Origin: Corynebacterium lactis RW2-5
Lineage (GTDB): Bacteria; Actinomycetota; Actinomycetes; Mycobacteriales; Mycobacteriaceae
Length of the DNA: 64,000 bases
Direction of reading: 5' to 3'
NCBI RefSeq assembly: GCF_001274895.1
Contig: NZ_CP006841.1
Span: 1,612,001-1,676,000 of the forward strand
The notes beneath the pieces were generated by a model, which worked only from the letters and a program-made list of their open reading frames with translations, did no database searches and was not told the DNA's origin. Both the position numbers and the translations under genes were made by a program. Shown piece by piece: positions 35,358 through 44,284 of this stretch; the stretch's first letter is position 1, and every line of letters begins with the position of its first letter.

Positions 35358-38300
35358 CGATTGCTCCCTTACTTCTCTTCGCCTGCTCGCGGCGCATATC
35401 GGAGTACATGCCCTCACGAGACTGCGCGTAGAAATTGAACGTGTCCCCACCCGCGCCCGCGGCGCCGCCCACAGGCTGCGGCACCGGAGGAACCAGGGCG
35501 CTTAGCACCGCAGGGGGAAGAAATGACTCAGCCTGAGCCGTCAGGTCACCCACCAAAGGCGAGTGAATCAACCCGGATAGTTCCTGGAACGGGGACTTCA
35601 ACGTCGTCCCGACAAGTTCCTTTCCGTACTGCTCGAAAGCGTTCGTCACTCCCCACGCCACTTCGCCCGCGTACCACGACGCAGCGTTAGTAGCCAGGTC
35701 GCCTCCGCTTGCAAGCGGGGCAGCCAGCATCCCCAAACCAGGAATCTCCGCCCCAAGAGCACCCAGGCCCGAGGTGGCGGCACTAGTCACTGCGCTACCG
35801 GCAGCCCCTACCGCGGACGTGGTCAGCATCTTCGCGGTATCCGCGAGGCTGACCTGATCCATCAGCATTGGAAGGGCCTTGTCAACGACGCTTGACGTCG
35901 CGCCGTCCTCTGGGGCAGGCGGCTGCTGGATTTCTACATGCCCCTCCGGTTGCTGGTCGGCAGGCGCCGCCTGCTTTTCAGCATCGGACAACATCGGCAA
36001 CTTCGTGTACACCAGGTCTTCGAAGGCCTTGGTCTGCTCGGGAGATAGCACCCGCTCGGGCTTGAGCGTGTTCTTGAGCATATGACCAATACCGCTCGCC
36101 CGACCACCACGGTCATACCAATTGTTGGCTTGCCAGAACTCTTGCGCCTTGACAGGAGACCCGTACCGGTCCTCGATATACCGAGCCCCGGCCTCCGCCT
36201 GCTCAGCCGGATCAGCAGACCGCGACGGCAAATACTCCTGCAGCGTGCCCGAGGCTGGATTCAACTGGAACAGGCCAAAAGCCCCCGATGACGGGTTAGT
36301 AGCATTCGGGTCCCAATTCGACTCGTGCGACACGATGAAATCAATCGCGTCCCACTCCGCGCCCGTATCCCATCCGCGAGCCGAAAGCGCCGTCTTCACC
36401 GCTGATTTCACATCTTCAGGGGCGGAAAGGTCTTCCTGCCCCTGCAGGGTCTCCGCATCAGGCTGAGCAGGCTCCGTACTCGCCACGTTTGAGTCCGCGC
36501 CAGATACCTCGCTCGACTCTGCTTCAGCAACAGTCTCGCCGGCATCGACGATTGCCTGGTCCGCTTTCGCAAACTCTTGCTCTGTCTGATTCGGCTTAGT
36601 CGCCTGCTGGAACCACTGCTGCCCTGCTCTGATGATTGGCGGCAACTCGTTCGGGATTCCCAGCACACCGAGCACGTCAGCGACCTGCCCACCAACTAAA
36701 GCGGCAACGACAGAGCCGCTAAGATCCGACCAGGTCGACGCGCCACCACCAGACACAACGGTCTCAGCTTTATCCGATAGCGGCACCATCTGCTTGTCAC
36801 CGTCAGAACGGCGCGCATTGCCGATACCGCCACTAGGAACCGGAGAGCCGCTAGTGCCGTAGGTCAGGGACTCGGTTGAGGACGTCGAATTAATCGTTGG
36901 AATCCACGCGTGGTGCGTGAACTGCGGATCATCCCACGCTGCAGCGCCGCGGCCAATCGCGCCGCCACCATTGCCTCCACCCATTTCGATGTTTGTGCCA
37001 TCAGGTAGGGTGCCGGAGGTGTGGCCAAACTGTCCGCCGCCGTTGTCGTACCAGCCGATTCGGAAGGTTCCCGATGGGCCAGGGCCGATATTCGCGCCGT
37101 TAGACCGCAGCCAGTTCAGCTGGGTTACCGTCGAGAATTTCCGGCCGTAAGGGTCGAGCCCCAAGCCGAACGCGGCCAAGTGCCCCTGAGTAGATGAGCA
37201 GTCACCCCATTCACGATCAGCTGGGCTGTTCGTGTACGGGGCACCGTCGAGACTCCGGTTCATTTGGTAGCCGCGCGACGGCAGCCCCATAGCGAAGTCC
37301 TTCAGCTCCCGCGCCGTGACGACACCGCCATCAGCATAGCCAGGGAGCTGACCCTTGAATTCCGCCAACCGCGGGTCATCACGGTTAATAGCGTCAAGCA
37401 GCCCGTTGTACTTCGACGACGAACGACGGTTAATAACCCACTCGCCCGCATCCACGCGAGCTGTGGGCATGCCCGCCGCGTCGACGCCCAAGATGCCATC
37501 AGTAGTGTGCGAGCCCGGCGCGCCGACGGGCAGGCGCCCGCCGGTCGCGTAGCCTCCGACAACACCGCCGGCTGCGCGTCCTTCTGAAGTGAATACGTCC
37601 TTGATGGACCGTACGACGCTCATTCCGACGGACAGGGCTTTGCCTGACCAATCAGCCCATAGGCCTCTAAGCCAGCGATCTGCCTCCACGACTCCGTCGT
37701 GAATGCCATCGTTGTTGAGGTCAGCAACAGGCGTAGGTCGCTCGGACGCAAGGTCGAACACCTTCGATAATGCGATTTGCTGTTCGGTCGAAAGCTGGTC
37801 GATGTTCATGTTCGCCGCTGGGGTCGGAGTCTGCCCATCGAGGAGTCCGACCTTTTGCAGCGCTTCAATCTGCCGAGCATCAAGTTGGCTGATGTCCATG
37901 TTCGCCAACGGAGTCGGACGTGCCAGGTCCACAACATTGAGCTGATACTTAGCCGCCTCCGCTGTCAGAAACAGCCCAGACGCATCAAGATGCGCCGCCG
38001 GGCGAATATCCATCGACGACAGTCCTTGCGCAGACTGCGCAAAGAAATCCAGATTAAGCCTCGCCTGCTCAGTATCTGCATGCACCATGACATCCTTAGA
38101 CCCGGGAATTTCCTGGATCTTAAGGCCCATCAGTTCGAGGTTGTGGCGTACCGACTCGGTCGGAGCGGTAATTTTGACGTCCTTGCCCGGAGGAACCGCC
38201 TGCAGCGCTGTGTTCACAGAGCTGATCTGTTTAACCGACTCCTGCTCTCCGGAGACTCGGACCTTGATGGTCTTGTCTCGCAGCGACGCATCCAGTTTTT

Positions 38301-41130
38301 CCAAATCGCCTTGATCGTCAACCGTGACCTTCGCCGTGCCCTGCTTTTCGTCGAACTCTTCGACCTTGAAGCCCAGCTTCGTCAGCTCATCGGCGGCTTC
38401 CTTCGTTGCGACGTTGACCCTGGCGGTTACAGGCTCTCCGGAGAAGTTATTGAACTTCTCCTTCACGCCTTGCAGCGACGCCAGTGCCTCGTCGGAAGTC
38501 AGAGCGACCGTAGTTTCAAGCTGTGAGGGAGTCAGCCTGTAGGTGTCCAGCATCAGCTGGTACTCCTGCTCAGTCATGTTTGACTGTTCGGCAACCTTCC
38601 TCAAGGATTCTTCAGTACGTGCGAACACCTCAGCCGCCGGTTCGCCCGCTCCAACCGCGTCACGCATCGCGTCACCGATGCGCATCACCGCGTCATGTGC
38701 CTCCGCGCCTGCGGTCGTCGTCGTGTCGAACGCGCCGGATGCGGCCAGCGCAGCCCCAGCAAGCTGGTCCATCTGCTGCGAGACAGAATCGATGACACCT
38801 GTGAGCTCTGCGTTAGCCTCGGCGGCAGTGAGTTCAACTCCAGCTAGCTCCATGAACGCACGGTTGAGTTTATTCGCTCGGTCTCCAGCGGTTCCGGCCT
38901 GCTCTGCAATATCTTTCAGCGCCGCAGACATGGTCGCGCCTGCTGGGCCCATTTCGCGGGCTCTGGCGACCGACTGCTCGATCTCGCGCCGTGCGTGTGC
39001 CAACTCATCAGCCGCCCAACGGCCGCTTTCTCCAGAGCCCCGCAGGTTCTGCATGAGCCGCTGGTATTCCGGGCCACCGTTGGCAACAATCTGGTTCACA
39101 TCCGACATGGAGTAGCCCATGTCGCTCAGCGATGTTTCCAGTTGGTTGTACGCTGCACCAGTGTTCTTTGCGAGCAGCGCCGCCTTCATGTTGGTGTCTG
39201 TCTGGAGGACTCCCCATTGATACATCCACCCGGAGGCCTGTTCACCTACAGCCATGAAGTCGGTCAGCTCGGCTTTAGCAAGCTTTGTTGCCGCGGCAAG
39301 ACCCTGTTCGTTGAGCGCTCCCGTAGTGCCAGCAACTGCTTCTTTGAGTTCACGCTGGGCAGACGAGACCTCACGGGACTTCGCGGCCAGCTGCTTTTGG
39401 ACTTCCTCCGCCTTCGCTGACTCATTCCGGAAAGTGGTCACAGCAATCGCGGCGCCAGTGAATGCCAAGCCCCAGGGCCCGCCGAGCGCACCGACCAAAC
39501 CGGAAATACCAGACTTGAGGACGCCAAGACCACCAGCTGCAAGGCCCTTCGCAGCCGCCCCCATCTTCGCAGTGGATGCTACGAAGCTGTGGCCCGCCTG
39601 CTGCGCCATGAAATCGATAGAGGTGAACGCAGACTTCGACTGCAGCGCGTTAGCCTTAGCGGCCGCAGCCGCGGTCTTGTGTGCTGCAGAGACCTGCATC
39701 AGCCCGGCGGAGGCGTTCGTGTAACCGCGGCCCATCGCCTGCAGCGCCGAGTTCGATGATGTCCCCGCGTACTGCATTGCCGCGGAGAAGCGACTGATTT
39801 CCTGCCCGGATGCCTGGTAGTAGGCGCGGATATCTGCCACGCCCGCCCGAAGGTTCGACAGAGCTTCGCGCTGTGGCTTGACAGCATCCGTAACCTTACC
39901 GAGCAATCCAGGCACGGTCTTGAAACCAGTCCAGGCGGCAACTGCTGCGGTGACGAGACCTGGGTGCGACTCCATAATCCCTGCGATGGACTCGAGGGTT
40001 GGAGCCAGTGCGCTGGCTACCGCGCCGACGGCCTCCAAGGTCGTGAGAAATACCTGCCAAGTGCCGATACCGAGTGCTGCGGAAGCTTTACCGAGAGATA
40101 CTCCGATGCTGGCAATAGTTGGGGCTAGTTCGACTGCGGTCTGGCCTAGTGATGCCAAGACCTGCCCGGTTCGAGCGACAGTCGACGAGTCCCGAAAGGC
40201 TTCGAACGCGCCCTTGGCTTCACGGCCGAAAGACTGGAGTGCGGGGACGGCGGTCGAGGTTAGCCACCCGTCGAAGCGCTGCATGACGGGCTTCATCCGC
40301 CCATCCATTGCGTCCAGAGCGGAGGTGACGCCGTTGATACCGCCCGCGGCGCGGGTAAACAGCGGCCCGGCTAAGGTCGCACCCAAGCGGCCCGCGGCGG
40401 CGCCCATGTTCCGTAGCGCACCCTGCACCGTGTTACCGGCCTCGAGCGCAGCTCCGCCCATACCGCGGCGCATGGCGCGCTCGAAAGTGGCGAAATCAAT
40501 CTCGCCCTTGGTGACCATGTCACTAATTTCGGCTGACGTTTTTCCGGTTTCCTCGGCCAAGAGCTGCAGCACTGGCACGCCACGGGAGAGCAACTGCATC
40601 ATGTCATCGCCCTGCAGCTTGCCGCGCGCCGCGACTGACCCGAAGATGGTGCCCATCTCGCCCATGGTCGCGCCTGCGATAGTGGCGGTGTCACCCACCG
40701 TCTTGAGGACCTGCTCGAGTTCCTTACCCGGCTTGATACCAGCAGCGACCAGGCCAGCCGCTGACGACGCCGCTTCCTCCAGGCCAAACGCCGTGCCCTT
40801 CACGGAGGACAGAGAATCCTCCATAATACTGCCCACGGATTTGGCGGAGTGCCCCAGGCCCTTGAGCTTCGCCTGCGCCTGCTCAATCGAGTTCAGACGG
40901 CCGAGGCCCTTAGTCAGCCCAGCGCCCAATGCGGCACCAGCGGCCGCACCAACCCCCAGTGCCGTCTTCTTGACCACGCCACCCATGGCAGCCGTGAGCT
41001 TCGAGCCCATCGCCTTGCCTGACTTGTCGGCAGTCGACTCCACCGACCCCAATGCCTTCGCCACACCCGGCGCGACCTTCGATGTTTCCGGCACGATAGA
41101 CAGGTATGCGGTTGCCAGCTCGATTGCCAT
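35347..41130 (-). CDS. Tape measure protein with two peptidoglycan-cleaving domains
   Basis: This 1,927-residue protein sets tail length and is injected with the DNA. The N-terminal 250 residues carry the tape-measure core (GTAFGLEEAASSAAGLVAAG, LLSRGVPVLQLLAEETGKT), then comes a long helical part. Near residues 1290-1400 lies a cysteine-peptidase-like domain (WGDCSSTQGHLAAF with a later histidine in GHTSG), and near 1580-1700 a lytic-transglycosylase (SLT) domain with IVSHESNWDPNATN and GAFGLFQLNP. Both would open the wall during infection. By the common rule of about 1.5 angstrom per residue the tail would be near 290 nm (estimate). Confidence 0.95.
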   Translation of the reverse strand: MAIELATAYLSIVPETSKVAPGVAKALGSVESTADKSGKAMGSKLTAAMGGVVKKTALGVGAAAGAALGAGLTKGLGRLNSIEQAQAKLKGLGHSAKSVGSIMEDSLSSVKGTAFGLEEAASSAAGLVAAGIKPGKELEQVLKTVGDTATIAGATMGEMGTIFGSVAARGKLQGDDMMQLLSRGVPVLQLLAEETGKTSAEISDMVTKGEIDFATFERAMRRGMGGAALEAGNTVQGALRNMGAAAGRLGATLAGPLFTRAAGGINGVTSALDAMDGRMKPVMQRFDGWLTSTAVPALQSFGREAKGAFEAFRDSSTVARTGQVLASLGQTAVELAPTIASIGVSLGKASAALGIGTWQVFLTTLEAVGAVASALAPTLESIAGIMESHPGLVTAAVAAWTGFKTVPGLLGKVTDAVKPQREALSNLRAGVADIRAYYQASGQEISRFSAAMQYAGTSSNSALQAMGRGYTNASAGLMQVSAAHKTAAAAAKANALQSKSAFTSIDFMAQQAGHSFVASTAKMGAAAKGLAAGGLGVLKSGISGLVGALGGPWGLAFTGAAIAVTTFRNESAKAEEVQKQLAAKSREVSSAQRELKEAVAGTTGALNEQGLAAATKLAKAELTDFMAVGEQASGWMYQWGVLQTDTNMKAALLAKNTGAAYNQLETSLSDMGYSMSDVNQIVANGGPEYQRLMQNLRGSGESGRWAADELAHARREIEQSVARAREMGPAGATMSAALKDIAEQAGTAGDRANKLNRAFMELAGVELTAAEANAELTGVIDSVSQQMDQLAGAALAASGAFDTTTTAGAEAHDAVMRIGDAMRDAVGAGEPAAEVFARTEESLRKVAEQSNMTEQEYQLMLDTYRLTPSQLETTVALTSDEALASLQGVKEKFNNFSGEPVTARVNVATKEAADELTKLGFKVEEFDEKQGTAKVTVDDQGDLEKLDASLRDKTIKVRVSGEQESVKQISSVNTALQAVPPGKDVKITAPTESVRHNLELMGLKIQEIPGSKDVMVHADTEQARLNLDFFAQSAQGLSSMDIRPAAHLDASGLFLTAEAAKYQLNVVDLARPTPLANMDISQLDARQIEALQKVGLLDGQTPTPAANMNIDQLSTEQQIALSKVFDLASERPTPVADLNNDGIHDGVVEADRWLRGLWADWSGKALSVGMSVVRSIKDVFTSEGRAAGGVVGGYATGGRLPVGAPGSHTTDGILGVDAAGMPTARVDAGEWVINRRSSSKYNGLLDAINRDDPRLAEFKGQLPGYADGGVVTARELKDFAMGLPSRGYQMNRSLDGAPYTNSPADREWGDCSSTQGHLAAFGLGLDPYGRKFSTVTQLNWLRSNGANIGPGPSGTFRIGWYDNGGGQFGHTSGTLPDGTNIEMGGGNGGGAIGRGAAAWDDPQFTHHAWIPTINSTSSTESLTYGTSGSPVPSGGIGNARRSDGDKQMVPLSDKAETVVSGGGASTWSDLSGSVVAALVGGQVADVLGVLGIPNELPPIIRAGQQWFQQATKPNQTEQEFAKADQAIVDAGETVAEAESSEVSGADSNVASTEPAQPDAETLQGQEDLSAPEDVKSAVKTALSARGWDTGAEWDAIDFIVSHESNWDPNATNPSSGAFGLFQLNPASGTLQEYLPSRSADPAEQAEAGARYIEDRYGSPVKAQEFWQANNWYDRGGRASGIGHMLKNTLKPERVLSPEQTKAFEDLVYTKLPMLSDAEKQAAPADQQPEGHVEIQQPPAPEDGATSSVVDKALPMLMDQVSLADTAKMLTTSAVGAAGSAVTSAATSGLGALGAEIPGLGMLAAPLASGGDLATNAASWYAGEVAWGVTNAFEQYGKELVGTTLKSPFQELSGLIHSPLVGDLTAQAESFLPPAVLSALVPPVPQPVGGAAGAGGDTFNFYAQSREGMYSDMRREQAKRSKGAIGAR

Positions 41131-41139
41131 GATGTCCTC

Positions 41140-41562
41140 CTAGCGTGAGGTTGTTTGTGCGCGGCGTTTGCGCAGAGAAGCGCGAATTTGTGCAAGTTCC
41201 GCGGTGGAGTGCGGGGCGCGTTTGTCTTGCTCTGCCGAGCGGATGCTCCGCTCGATGGCGGACAGTATTGGCTGCGGCCGCGGCCCTTTTCCGCCCGCGC
41301 GCTGCCAGTTGGCGCCCGCGAGCATGTCGATGCTGGTTGCGAGTAACCATGCTTCAGTAGTGCGGTATGGGGCCATGCGGTCAGCGACCGCTCGGATGGC
41401 TGCGGTCGGGGGCGCATGTTTGATGAACGCCGCCAGTTCGTGCCACGACAGGCGGGTTGTGCCGAGGTCGTGGATAGAGCGGCCGGCCATCATGAGGTCG
41501 TAGGTCAGCGCCGACTCCACGCCTTCCTGTTTTAGGAAGCCGCAGAGTCGGAGGATTCCCCC
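41140..41562 (-). CDS. Tail assembly chaperone, T part made by -1 frameshift
   Basis: This frame encodes the C-terminal extension (ILRLCGFLKQEGVESALTYD, TRLSWHELAAFIKHAPPTAA) of the GT-type chaperone. It has no own start near the conserved part, and overlaps the end of the G gene. A G5A2 run at 41556-41562 in the G frame allows -1 slipping, so that ribosomes join G to T, as in lambda gpG-T and most siphoviruses. The fusion loads the tape measure protein during tail assembly; it lies directly upstream of that gene. Confidence 0.85.
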   Translation of the reverse strand, partial: GGILRLCGFLKQEGVESALTYDLMMAGRSIHDLGTTRLSWHELAAFIKHAPPTAAIRAVADRMAPYRTTEAWLLATSIDMLAGANWQRAGGKGPRPQPILSAIERSIRSAEQDKRAPHSTAELAQIRASLRKRRAQTTSR

Positions 41563-41882
41563 AGGGGAAGGTTGGACTGGTGCTGCCATTCTTCCCAGAG
41601 CTGCTTCTTTTCGGCGTAGACGAGCTCTTCGGTGAACTTTGCGGCGTTGTCGATTTTGAGCATGCCGATAAGGGTGTCGAAGAGCTCTGCGATGGGGCGC
41701 TTGCCCTGTTCGACCATGGTTTCTTCTGGGTTCGCGGTGATCCACTCGCTGAATTCTGTGAATACTGCGTTCGGGATGAAGCCCATCTTGGGGACGTCGA
41801 AGGTGTGCTTTTTGCCGCCGACGGGAATGTCGACGGTGAAGCGGGCGCGCGGGTCGGAGGCGGGAATAAACTCGAAAGCCAT
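41532..41882 (-). CDS. Tail assembly chaperone G
   Basis: The 116-residue protein lies between the major tail protein and tape measure genes. Sequence has DPRARFTVDIPVGGKKHTFD and a helical FTEFSEWITANPEETMVEQG segment, as in the actinophage gp24/25-type chaperones. Its last 20 codons cover the slippery site; unshifted translation ends at TAA 41532-41534. ATG 41882 follows GGAGC. Confidence 0.88.
   Translation of the reverse strand: MAFEFIPASDPRARFTVDIPVGGKKHTFDVPKMGFIPNAVFTEFSEWITANPEETMVEQGKRPIAELFDTLIGMLKIDNAAKFTEELVYAEKKQLWEEWQHQSNLPLGESSDSAAS
41556..41562 (-). other. Slippery heptamer for -1 ribosomal frameshifting
   Basis: On the minus strand the G-frame codons CTG GGG GAA contain GGGGGAA. 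Slipping by one base keeps GGG in the P site and moves reading into the T frame (GGA ATC CTC). The T frame is open to 41140. Confidence 0.75.
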
Positions 41883-42022
41883 GATCAGGCTCCTAACTGT
41901 GTGAGGGGTTTTGAAAGCTTGGAGGGGTTACGAATTTGTGGAACGCCCCCTGCCGTTGCACCGTGTGAACCCCTCAGAAAACGCGGGCAACAACAAGTGA
42001 CAGGGGACGAGAAAGAAGGTGG

Positions 42023-42865
42023 CTATACGCCTAGGTCTTCAAGACCGAGACCAGCCTCGTTAATCTGCAGAGTCAGCGTCTTCTTCGCCGTCTGCTTCTT
42101 CGAATCAGTCACCGTCACGGTGATGGACTGCTCACCAGTCTCAGTAGGAGTACCCGACAGTTCGCCTTCCTCAGACAGCTCCAGCCCCTCCGGGAGCTTC
42201 TCAGCTGTGAAGGTGTACGGGCCAGTTCCACCGGACGCAACAATCGAAGCGGAGTACTCTTCCTTCGCCTTAGCGGCCTTGAGAACACCGGTGCTGATTT
42301 GCAGCTCGCTCTTACCATCATCCTTAGCGATGTATTCGATAAGAACATTGCCGTCCTTGTTCGGGAACGCCTTCACGGTCAGCTCGTACTTGACGATATC
42401 GGAGTGGACGTTAGCGATGTCGCCGACGGAGACGACCTGCCCAATCTCCATGACCTGGCGCTTTACGCCCTGGTCAATCTCGTGGTCGAACACGAAGGTA
42501 GAGCGCGGCAGCTTCGCCTTATTGTGCTTGACAGTGATATTGCCAGCCTTGTCGGTGGTGACGTTATCGTCACCAAACACCGTCTTCAGAGTCTCAACAT
42601 TCCGGGACTCGTAAAGAACAACAGTGAACTCCTCACCGAAGTCAGTCTGCAGCGTGTAGGCAATATCACCGCCGTAGGCCTTAACGTCCTCGGTGTCACG
42701 CGTGATTGCCTGGGTTACACCATCCTCACCGACAATTCCCTGATCGATGAATCCCTTATCGAGTTCATCAGCAGCATTCTTCGGCAGCTCGGTTCCAATC
42801 TGCGCACGAAACATTACTCCGTTGCGGCCGGGATTGGAGCTGGTGATGTTACGAACATCAGTCAT
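42023..42865 (-). CDS. Major tail protein with C-terminal Ig-like domain
   Basis: The 280-residue product forms the tail tube. Residues about 1-190 are the tube domain (MFRAQIGTELPKNAADELDK, STFVFDHEIDQG); about 195-270 is an Ig-like domain (GPYTFTAEKLPEGLELSEEG with the LPxGLxLs...GtPt pattern of the He_PIG family) that would decorate the tail surface. The ATG at 42865 has AAGGAGG 8 bases upstream; the longer frame upstream is not coding. Ig-like decorations are known to aid weak adsorption to cell surfaces. Confidence 0.88.
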   Translation of the reverse strand: MTDVRNITSSNPGRNGVMFRAQIGTELPKNAADELDKGFIDQGIVGEDGVTQAITRDTEDVKAYGGDIAYTLQTDFGEEFTVVLYESRNVETLKTVFGDDNVTTDKAGNITVKHNKAKLPRSTFVFDHEIDQGVKRQVMEIGQVVSVGDIANVHSDIVKYELTVKAFPNKDGNVLIEYIAKDDGKSELQISTGVLKAAKAKEEYSASIVASGGTGPYTFTAEKLPEGLELSEEGELSGTPTETGEQSITVTVTDSKKQTAKKTLTLQINEAGLGLEDLGV

Positions 42866-42887
42866 CTTTATGCCTCCTTGTGGCATG

Positions 42888-42912
42888 AAAAAAGCCACCC
42901 ATAAAAGGTGGC
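42888..42912 (-). terminator. Terminator ahead of the major tail protein gene
   Basis: On the minus strand AGCCACC-TTTTATG-GGTGGCT followed by TTTTT, just before the tail protein ribosome site; it could tune the ratio of head-joining to tail-tube transcripts. Confidence 0.75.
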
Positions 42913-42929
42913 TGAAAAGTTTCAAATAG

Positions 42930-43334
42930 TTAGTGTTGAGCGCGGCGCAGCGTTGAGACGAGCAGCTGCCCAGCGAACTGAAAGCGAACCAAGTGAGGTC
43001 GCTCCGGGTCAACCAACATCTGCGGGGCACCAGCAGACTGCCATGCGCGGAGCATGTGCCCGCTAATGCGGATGCCCGCCCACTCTTGGCGGTACAAGGC
43101 GTGCCACACCCGTCCGGCTAGCATCTCAGCGGCGAGCTGATCCGGTGCGTAGCACTGCACGCTAAACGTCGCAGCATCGGTAATCGCGTTCTGCAACACA
43201 CCACCGACGCGCTGCACCACCACGTACTCCGGCGGCGCATCACGCGGGTACACGGTGCCCACCTCGAGCCCTCCGATTACGGAGCGCAGCAGGTCGACCG
43301 TCAACAACTGAGACGGTGGGCTAACGTCCTGCAT
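42930..43334 (-). CDS. Tail terminator / tail completion protein
   Basis: The 134-residue protein is the last of the head-tail joining set and precedes the major tail protein gene, as tail terminators do. Sequence has YVVVQRVGGVLQNAITDAAT and SVQCYAPDQLAAEMLAGRVW, characteristic of this family in actinophages. ATG 43334 with AGGAG 5 bases upstream overlaps the preceding gene by 14 bp. Confidence 0.8.
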   Translation of the reverse strand: MQDVSPPSQLLTVDLLRSVIGGLEVGTVYPRDAPPEYVVVQRVGGVLQNAITDAATFSVQCYAPDQLAAEMLAGRVWHALYRQEWAGIRISGHMLRAWQSAGAPQMLVDPERPHLVRFQFAGQLLVSTLRRAQH

Positions 43335-43557
43335 CGACACTCCTCAAAATCGTGTGGTGCTTCGCGTCTTGCGCCTTCGCCTTCGCCGTAGCGGTAATCA
43401 CCGATGCCCGGTGGCGGGTCTTGCCCTCGTACGAGCCAGGCTCGAAACCAGGCCCCGCAGCCTCTGCGATCCTTCCCGCTCTCGCGTTAAGGTCAGCGAC
43501 AATACCGGGAGCACGGCGAATCTGCTCGAAAGCTTCGCGATTCCATTTAATCTTCAC
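43321..43557 (-). CDS. HK97 gp10-like neck protein
   Basis: The 78-residue basic protein (MKIKWNREAFEQIRRAPGIV, GKTRHRASVITATAKAKA) matches the short HK97-gp10-like proteins that sit between head-tail stopper and tail terminator genes. It begins 3 bp after the stopper gene. Confidence 0.8.
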   Translation of the reverse strand: MKIKWNREAFEQIRRAPGIVADLNARAGRIAEAAGPGFEPGSYEGKTRHRASVITATAKAKAQDAKHHTILRSVDAGR

Positions 43558-43560
43558 CGC

Positions 43561-43905
43561 TTACCCCTCCATTTTCTGGCATCGGCACTCCACCAGACCT
43601 GGAACGAACCAAGGGTTGGCATCCCAGTTTCCCGGTGGTTCAACTACCTCATAGGTACGGTCGAGATAGAAAACGCGGTCGCCAGCTGTGATCCCGACAG
43701 ACGATGGCGCGTACACAACAGCGTCATAGCGCGCTGCCTGCGGGTGAGTCACGGTGGCAGCCCAGTCGCCACCCACCTGCACCGCGAAAGCCATGACGCG
43801 CTCCCGCTCCCAAGAGGGGCGAGGGTTTCCGTAGGCGTCACGGCCACCGCTACGGCGACGTAGCACCTCGATGGGGATCGTGCACTCGAAGCTGCTGGCT
43901 ACCAT
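43561..43905 (-). CDS. Head-tail stopper-like protein
   Basis: The 114-residue beta-rich protein (FECTIPIEVLRRRSGGRDAY, GDRVFYLDRTYEVVEPPGNW) matches head-tail joining stopper proteins in size and order. ATG 43905 overlaps the adaptor gene by 7 bp. Confidence 0.78.
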   Translation of the reverse strand: MVASSFECTIPIEVLRRRSGGRDAYGNPRPSWERERVMAFAVQVGGDWAATVTHPQAARYDAVVYAPSSVGITAGDRVFYLDRTYEVVEPPGNWDANPWFVPGLVECRCQKMEG

Positions 43906-44282
43906 CCTGTCGCCTCCATGCTCACAGCACCGTTGGCGCTGAAGTCTTGAAGCGCAGATTCCAGCATCTCGCGCTCCTGCCCCGAAAGGAACAAGTCACC
44001 ATCCGGGTTTCGATAACTCGTGGATTGACTGAACGACCCAGCCGATGCCTGCTGTTGCGTGATTCCGCCTCTGTCCGTCGCCGCGAGAGCGCGCTTGGCC
44101 ATAGCCACCGACACCAAAGCGAGTACCTTTCGAAGCGGCTCGTCCGGCACCGGCGGTATCTGCGGGTAGCTGGCGCGCAACCACGCCTCAGCATCGTCGA
44201 GGACCGCCACGATGGACTCGTCTCGCACTGATGCTGGGGCGTTTTGCCACCGCACCCGCACATCATCAACGGTGGCAAACAC
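43899..44282 (-). CDS. Head-tail adaptor (Gp19/Gp15-like)
   Basis: The 127-residue, mainly helical protein follows the capsid gene. It has VRVRWQNAPASVRDESIVAV and EAWLRASYPQIPPVP, like connector adaptor proteins that bind the portal. The GTG at 44282 has AAGGAG 5 bases upstream overlapping the capsid stop codon; the ORF's longer N-terminus lies inside the capsid gene and is not used. Confidence 0.8.
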   Translation of the reverse strand: MFATVDDVRVRWQNAPASVRDESIVAVLDDAEAWLRASYPQIPPVPDEPLRKVLALVSVAMAKRALAATDRGGITQQQASAGSFSQSTSYRNPDGDLFLSGQEREMLESALQDFSANGAVSMEATGW

Positions 44283-44284
44283 GT

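Noticed and set aside
39878..41143. 421-codon plus-strand ORF
   Set aside because: Antisense to the tape measure gene; low-complexity Ala/Pro/Ser composition typical of a mirror frame.
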